Made by a program: the position numbers and the translations under genes. Shown here piece after piece: positions 13,851 to 18,232 of a stretch of DNA of 18,232 nucleotides. Source of the stretch: an uncultured Rubrobacteraceae bacterium. Lineage in GTDB: Bacteria > Actinomycetota > Rubrobacteria > Rubrobacterales > Rubrobacteraceae. The stretch is taken from positions 1 to 18,232 of the forward strand of contig CADCVI010000007.1 in assembly GCA_902806105.1 (NCBI GenBank). Reading direction: 5' to 3'. Each line of letters starts with the position of its first letter. Position 1 is the first letter of the stretch. Below the pieces are notes generated by a model that had not been told where the DNA came from, did no database searches, and saw only the letters and a program-made list of their open reading frames with translations.

Positions 13851-15644
13851 ATGTGGGATCGTATTTCGACGGGCGCGCCGTCCGGGCGCGAGAAGCCTGC
13901 CGCTCGCACGGCGGGAGGGTTCAAGGGGCACCTCCTGGTGCTTTTCCTGTACGCCGCGCTGGCGGCGGTCTTCACGTACCCTCTGGTCCTGAACCTCGAC
14001 CGGGTCAACGGGACGGGGGACCCCGCGGTGATGGTGTGGAGCATGGCCTGGATCTCCCACGCCCTCACCACCGAGCCCGCGACGCTCTACGCTGCGAACA
14101 TCCTCCACCCCCTCCCCGACGCCCTCGCCCACACCGACCTGCTGTTGACCAGTGCCATCCTCGCCGCCCCTTTCTTCCTCCTGACCGGCAACGCCCTCCT
14201 GGGCTTCAACGTCCTCATGCTGCTCACGTACGTGTTCTCCGGCTACGCGACCTTTCTGCTCCTTCGCAGGATACTCTCGGGCAGGCCGTACGCGACGCAT
14301 GCCGCCATCTTCGCGGGCGCGCTCTACGCGTTCTGCCCCTACAGGCTCGCGCACGTGGCGCAGCTCAACACCATGACCACCTACTGGCTGCCCCTGATCC
14401 TGCTGGCCCTGCACCGCTACCTGGAAGGAGGCCGCCGCCCGCGTGACCTCGTGCTCGTCGCGGTCTTCTTCTCCCTGAACGCCGCCTCCGGCCTCTACTA
14501 CGGCGCCTTCGCGGCCCTGATGGGCGCCCTCTTCTTCGTCCTCTGGTCCCTGATCCGGCGGGAACCCCCGAGAGCACGAGACTTCCTCTACGGCATCCCC
14601 ATCTTCGGGGTCGCGGCGGCCCTGCTCGCGGCCCTGCTCTGGCCCTACCTCTCCCGGAGCGCCGAGACGGGACACGCCTGGGACATCGCGAACGTGGCCT
14701 ACTACTCCTTCGAGCCCGCGGCCCTGCTGGCCTCCCCGCCGCAGAGCCTTCTCCTGGGCTGGACCCCCGAGGCCCTCGGCATCACCCCCGAGAACGGCAA
14801 GCCCGCCTACGAGCTGATGCTCTACCCGGGCCTCGCGGCCTCCCTGCTCGCCGCATACGCCATACTCCGGCGCTCGGCCTCCGGCACGGAGGCCCTCTAC
14901 GCGGCGCTCGGTGTCGCCTTCTTCGTGCTCTCGTGGGGGCCGCTGACGACCTTCGACGGCTCCGTGGTCTCCCTCCCCTACCGGCTGCTCTACGATTTCG
15001 CGCCGGGCTTCGGCAGCCTTCGCGTCCCGGCGAGGATGTGGGCCGTGGTCATGCTCTGCGTCGCGGTCTTGGCGGCCCTGGGCCTGCGGGCGATCCTGGA
15101 GGGGCTCGGCGGCCGCCGGGCACTCGCCGTCCTCGGCGCCATCTCCCTCCTTGCGGCCCTCGAGTTCGCGCCCGCCCTCCCGCTCGAGCGCTACGGGGAT
15201 CCCGGCTCCCCCGCCCCGGGGCCCGCATACGCATACCTGGCCCAGAACGCCGGAGAGGACGACGTGGTGGTGGAGGTGCCGTTCGCCTCGCCCGTTGACC
15301 CTTTCCGGGAGACGCCGCGCATGTACCGCTCCACGCTCGGCTTCTGGCGCCTCGTGAACGGCTTCGCGAGCTACATGCCGCGGGAGTACTGGGAGAGGCG
15401 CAGCACCCTCAACGCCTTCCCGGACCCGAGGAGCCTCGCAGAGATGCGCCGCCTCGGCGTCGACTACGTGGTCGCCCACCCACAGGAATACGCCGAGGAC
15501 GGCGTGGATGGCCAGAAAGTCGCGCGCGAGGCGGATCGGACGCCCTCCCTTGAACGCGTCGCCGGCGGAGGGGAGGAAGCGACGCTCTACCGGCTCTCGG
15601 GACAAGGGGAGCCTGCGCCCGCACCCGGGGAAGGACTTCGTTAA
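13851..15644 (+). CDS. Polytopic membrane protein, probable GT-C glycosyltransferase
   Basis: About 597 aa. After a basic N-terminus (1-25) come ten or more hydrophobic helices (about 27-455) and a C-terminal soluble part (about 456-597) likely outside the membrane. The first loop after helix 1 (LDRVNGTGDPAVMVWSMAW) holds acidic residues where GT-C enzymes keep their catalytic Asp; a second loop has LHPLPDALAHTDLL. GT-C enzymes use polyprenyl-phosphate sugars to glycosylate lipids, polymers or proteins at the outer face. Assignment rests on topology and loop pattern; no specific family (GT39, GT83) is confirmed, and a YfhO-like role is possible. The ATG at 13851 is preferred over upstream in-frame starts because a TACAAT box and G-rich site precede it. 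TAA ends at 15644. Confidence 0.6.
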   Translation: MWDRISTGAPSGREKPAARTAGGFKGHLLVLFLYAALAAVFTYPLVLNLDRVNGTGDPAVMVWSMAWISHALTTEPATLYAANILHPLPDALAHTDLLLTSAILAAPFFLLTGNALLGFNVLMLLTYVFSGYATFLLLRRILSGRPYATHAAIFAGALYAFCPYRLAHVAQLNTMTTYWLPLILLALHRYLEGGRRPRDLVLVAVFFSLNAASGLYYGAFAALMGALFFVLWSLIRREPPRARDFLYGIPIFGVAAALLAALLWPYLSRSAETGHAWDIANVAYYSFEPAALLASPPQSLLLGWTPEALGITPENGKPAYELMLYPGLAASLLAAYAILRRSASGTEALYAALGVAFFVLSWGPLTTFDGSVVSLPYRLLYDFAPGFGSLRVPARMWAVVMLCVAVLAALGLRAILEGLGGRRALAVLGAISLLAALEFAPALPLERYGDPGSPAPGPAYAYLAQNAGEDDVVVEVPFASPVDPFRETPRMYRSTLGFWRLVNGFASYMPREYWERRSTLNAFPDPRSLAEMRRLGVDYVVAHPQEYAEDGVDGQKVAREADRTPSLERVAGGGEEATLYRLSGQGEPAPAPGEGLR

Positions 15645-15947
15645 CCTCGCGAGGCCCCCAGCATGGCCTCCTGGCCTTCTCGCTGCCCCGCATCATCCCC
15701 GTCGCTCCCATGCGTCCGGGCAACGGAGCAGGGGTAGACCGTCACCTCCCGCGCTCACGCCGTGGGCTCGGCTGTAGCTACCGTGGCGACAGATGGCCGT
15801 GGAGGAAGAAATTCCGGAGCTAGGCCGCTTGCTCCGGGGGAGATCGGCAATGGGTTGCGTATCCCGGTGGACCGTCCCTCGTCACGAGCTCAGAATCACG
15901 CGGCTCCGTTCGATACCATTGCTCTCGACGGCGACAAAGGAGATGGC
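15645..15947. other. Intergenic stretch before 78-aa gene
   Basis: No gene seen. A 6-bp hairpin GAGGCC/GGCCTC (15651-15656 and 15665-15670, loop of eight) begins seven bases after the GT-C stop and could be a weak terminator, but lacks a T-run. The rest is less G/C-rich than the flanking genes and should contain the promoter of the 78-aa gene. Confidence 0.3.
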
Positions 15948-16184
15948 ATGGCATACCTAGAAGGCAGATTGCGCAGGCACGCGCCCGATGAGGCGGAAGG
16001 CGAACATACGGGTTACGTGCTGGAGATAGAGGTAGACATGGCGGCGATCCGGGATGCGGAAGGGTTGGCGGACGAGGGGGTCGCGGTCACGGGGGAGGTC
16101 GAGATCGTGGACTACCCCGAGCGGGGCAAGGTCCTGCTCTTCAGGGCGACTTCGGCGGCGGGGATGGACGAGCATCCCGAATAG
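15948..16184 (+). CDS. Hypothetical protein, 78 aa
   Basis: Starts at ATG 15948, five bases after AAGGAG, an excellent ribosome site; ends in TAG at 16182-16184. Upstream in-frame extension to 15762 is possible but lacks such a site. The protein is acidic, without membrane segment or signal peptide. Alternating hydrophobic stretches YVLEIEVDMAAIRDAE, VAVTGEVEIVDYPERG and KVLLFRATSA suggest a small beta-rich fold, perhaps OB- or TRAM-like. I recognise no family. It stands alone between the GT-C protein and the Ser/Thr kinase, with gaps of about 300-370 bases on either side, so probably has its own transcript. Confidence 0.65.
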   Translation: MAYLEGRLRRHAPDEAEGEHTGYVLEIEVDMAAIRDAEGLADEGVAVTGEVEIVDYPERGKVLLFRATSAAGMDEHPE

Positions 16185-16212
16185 CGGGCACTCCGACGCG
16201 CAGACCATGTTG

Positions 16213-16240
16213 CGGGTTCGGCACTAACGTTAGAAACCCG
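16213..16240. repeat. Nested inverted repeat, possible operator
   Basis: Outer arms CGGGTT (16213-16218) and AACCCG (16235-16240) enclose a perfect 10-base palindrome CTAACGTTAG (16224-16233). It begins 28 bases after the 78-aa gene stop. No T-run follows, so an operator or hairpin is as likely as a terminator. Confidence 0.4.
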
Positions 16241-16544
16241 GAAGCGGCCATGGAAAGATTCTAACCTCCGACATCCCGTACCGGCGACCGGTCGACCGAA
16301 GGTCGAGGATCGCTAGCAACCGAGACCCGGTGAGCTACTTACCGACGCTGAGGGTACCGATCGAGCGGTGCGGGTGGTTGGGGAAGGCATGAAAGGCAAA
16401 GAAGCCCTCGAAACGTGCGGCAGAGACCATCGTGTGGGCCATACACGACAACGGCGGGCCACGAGGAGGGGTGGAGCGCTGGTCCTCGCCCATGCCCGCA
16501 CGAGCCGCAGCTTTTTGGCCCGTGCGTAGTGAAGATGGCGGGGT

Positions 16545-16550
16545 TACCCT
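16545..16550 (+). promoter_or_regulatory. -10 box of leaderless Ser/Thr kinase gene
   Basis: TACCCT followed by six bases and GTG at 16557, the same spacing as at nif3 and murJ. No ribosome binding site precedes the GTG. Confidence 0.35.
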
Positions 16551-16556
16551 GTACTC

Positions 16557-18176
16557 GTGCAAGAGCTTCTGGACAATCGCTACCGTCTCGTCCGGCCGCT
16601 TGGCGGCGGAGGGATGGGCGAAGTGTACCTTGCTCACGACGAAGTTCTCGGGCGGGACGTAGCGCTCAAGCTGCTCGACCGAAGACTCGCAGGGGACGAG
16701 GAGTTGGTGGAACGTTTCAGGAGGGAGGCCAGGAGCGCGGCCTCCCTCTCACACCCCAACATTGTCCCCGTCTACGACTGGGGCCCTTCGGGGGACGGCA
16801 CGTACTACATAGCCATGGAGTACGTACCCGGCGGTACGCTGAAGGATCACATCCGGCGGGAGGGAGCACTCTCCCCCGCCACAGCCGTAGGGGTAGCCGA
16901 ACAGATCGCCGAGGCGCTCTCTGCCGCCCACCGAAAGGGCGTCATCCACCGGGACATCAAGCCCCAGAACGTCCTCGTGACCGATACGGGCGACATCAAG
17001 GTCACGGACTTCGGCATCGCAAGGGCGGCGAACATGACGACCATGACGAAGTCGGGCTCGATCATGGGTACCGCCCATTACGTCTCCCCCGAACAGGCGA
17101 TGGGCGAGACGATCGGCCCGAGGAGCGACCTCTACTCTTTGGGGATCGTCCTGTACGAGATGCTCACCGGCAACGTCCCCTTCGACGCCGAGACGCCGAT
17201 CGGCATCGCCATGAAGCACGTGAACGGCCGCCTGGTACCACCCCGGGACCTGAACCCGGGGGTTCCCGCATGGCTAAACGCTCTGACGGTAAAGCTTCTG
17301 TCGAAGGATCCTGAGGATAGGCCCCCGGACGCAGAAACCCTTGTCGAGGCCCTGGAGGCAAGATCCGAGAACGCCTCCCCCGATGCAGAGACCCGGATAC
17401 TCCCGGACCGGGCTTCTTCACGACCCCACCCGGGACGCACCGATCATATCGGCCAGACAAAGGCGTACGGTCCGCCACCACCCCCGCCTGTACACCCGGG
17501 CAACTACGGCGGCGGGGAGAACCGGCGACGAAACGGAGCCTCCCGGGGCATGAGCAGGGTACTCGCCTGGGCGGTGGCGCTCGTCCTCCTGATAGGCGTG
17601 GGCTCTCTGGCAGCCCTGGCGCTCGACGGGAGGATAGGTCTGCTGGGAGGGTCGCCTCAACCCGCGGATGATGGGCGCAGCGTACCAGATCGGGAAGAAC
17701 CGACGGCGGATTCCCCGCCCGAACAACCCCTCCCCGTGGCACCCGGCTCCCAGTACGGAGAACCCTCGACGAGCGAACCAGAACCCGGCACCGTAGACCC
17801 GGCGGACGTCGAACAGGCCGCCGGGGACTACTACCGGGCCGCAGGCGTCGAAGACTGGGACTTTACGTACGACAACCTCGACTCCGAGACCCAGGCGCTG
17901 TTCACGAGGGAGGAGTGGTCCCAGAAAAACCAGTGGTTCGCCGACAACGGCTCGGTGATCTACCACATAGAATCCGTGGACGTGGGAAGCGACCCCGGCA
18001 ACCCCTTGGCAACGGTAAGGCTGAAGATCACGCAGGATGACGGGTCGGCCTCGACCCGGACCACGTACTTCGTCTACGAGGACGGGGCCTGGAAGCACCG
18101 GTTCGGCCAGGAGGAGATGGACCTCTTCATGCCCGAAGCCTCCTACGAGGAGTTCGTTCGGGCTCGGGAGGTATAA
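16557..18176 (+). CDS. Transmembrane Ser/Thr protein kinase (Hanks type)
   Basis: A 539-aa membrane kinase of the PknB/PknA class. Cytoplasmic kinase domain about 9-268: glycine loop GGGGMGEVY (16-24), Lys38 in VALKLL, Glu57 in the C-helix, HRDIKPQN (catalytic Asp133, Asn138), DFG (151-153), activation loop with TTMTKSGS and GTAHYVSPE. All catalytic residues are present. A linker rich in Pro and charged residues with PPPPPP (307-312) leads to one membrane helix (about 335-356), an acidic Pro-rich spacer (365-415) and an extracellular domain of about 120 residues (DYYRAAGVEDWDFTYDNL to the end) resembling NTF2-like/DUF4878 folds rather than PASTA repeats. It probably senses an envelope signal and phosphorylates cytosolic substrates; the ligand is unknown. 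Starts at GTG with no ribosome site; TAA is at 18174-18176. Confidence 0.93.
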   Translation: MQELLDNRYRLVRPLGGGGMGEVYLAHDEVLGRDVALKLLDRRLAGDEELVERFRREARSAASLSHPNIVPVYDWGPSGDGTYYIAMEYVPGGTLKDHIRREGALSPATAVGVAEQIAEALSAAHRKGVIHRDIKPQNVLVTDTGDIKVTDFGIARAANMTTMTKSGSIMGTAHYVSPEQAMGETIGPRSDLYSLGIVLYEMLTGNVPFDAETPIGIAMKHVNGRLVPPRDLNPGVPAWLNALTVKLLSKDPEDRPPDAETLVEALEARSENASPDAETRILPDRASSRPHPGRTDHIGQTKAYGPPPPPPVHPGNYGGGENRRRNGASRGMSRVLAWAVALVLLIGVGSLAALALDGRIGLLGGSPQPADDGRSVPDREEPTADSPPEQPLPVAPGSQYGEPSTSEPEPGTVDPADVEQAAGDYYRAAGVEDWDFTYDNLDSETQALFTREEWSQKNQWFADNGSVIYHIESVDVGSDPGNPLATVRLKITQDDGSASTRTTYFVYEDGAWKHRFGQEEMDLFMPEASYEEFVRAREV

Positions 18177-18190
18177 ATCCAGCACGGGTC

Positions 18191-18208
18191 GGACCCTCCC
18201 GGAGGTCC
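18191..18208 (+). terminator. Weak hairpin after Ser/Thr kinase
   Basis: GGACC and GGTCC around an eight-base loop, starting 14 bases after the kinase stop and followed by GTTCCCC. The T-run is poor, so it is only a candidate terminator. Confidence 0.25.
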
Positions 18209-18232
18209 GTTCCCCTACGCCGGTAGACCGTT

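Larger units (their letters stand above)
16185..16556. other. Intergenic region upstream of Ser/Thr kinase
   Basis: No gene seen on either strand; frames here are shadows without start signals. It holds a nested inverted repeat at 16213-16240 and, at its right edge, the TACCCT box of the kinase. Composition is less G/C-biased than the genes. Confidence 0.45.

Noticed and set aside
13812..15605. 597-codon minus-strand frame
   Set aside because: Antisense to the GT-C membrane protein, with charged low-complexity composition typical of a shadow frame.

Overview
The window is high-GC chromosomal DNA (roughly two thirds G+C by eye). Gene content and style (multi-PAS histidine kinase, PPOX-fold F420-type enzyme, YrdB/DUF2568 protein, MurJ, PASTA-less Ser/Thr kinase, GTG/TTG starts, several apparently leaderless genes) suggest a deep-branching actinobacterium, most likely Rubrobacter-like. 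That placement is inference from gene style; there is no rRNA or other marker here.

Left third (1-4870). A large sensor histidine kinase on the minus strand runs off the left edge; five PAS domains and the phosphoacceptor H-box are visible. A doubtful 109-codon ORF overlaps its start. Then comes the most unusual part. At 2582-2856, on the plus strand, is a protein-free stretch whose two ends pair in a long stem (10 bp perfect plus 4 bp) around several nested hairpins. I read it as an orphan HEARO RNA, i.e. an IscB omega-RNA, starting at a GTGA motif, with no IscB or transposase gene beside it. Next to it is a YrdB/DUF2568 membrane-protein gene broken by a one-base frameshift and lacking a normal start codon, downstream of an intact PPOX/F420 enzyme gene. 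A translationally coupled pair of small genes (75 aa soluble, 60 aa membrane) follows.

Middle (4871-12000). azlC-azlD (branched-chain amino-acid exporter) overlap by ATGA. A PAP2-like membrane phosphatase gene and a Nif3/DUF34 gene diverge from a 26-bp gap holding two back-to-back -10 boxes, so both mRNAs are probably leaderless. Nif3 converges on, and overlaps tail to tail with, a three-gene minus-strand operon: manA (mannose-6-phosphate isomerase), a PfkB/fructokinase-like sugar kinase and a GNAT acetyltransferase that seems to start at CTG. Divergent from manA is a sugar-porter MFS transporter, so uptake, phosphorylation and isomerisation of hexose/mannose sit around one regulatory gap.

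Right third (12001-18232). All genes are on the plus strand and concern the envelope: murJ (lipid II flippase), a GT-C-type polytopic membrane protein, a 78-aa protein of unknown function, and a transmembrane Ser/Thr protein kinase with an extracellular NTF2-like domain. murJ and the kinase also look leaderless (TAnnnT, six bases, start codon).

No tRNA, rRNA, CRISPR array or complete insertion sequence was found.
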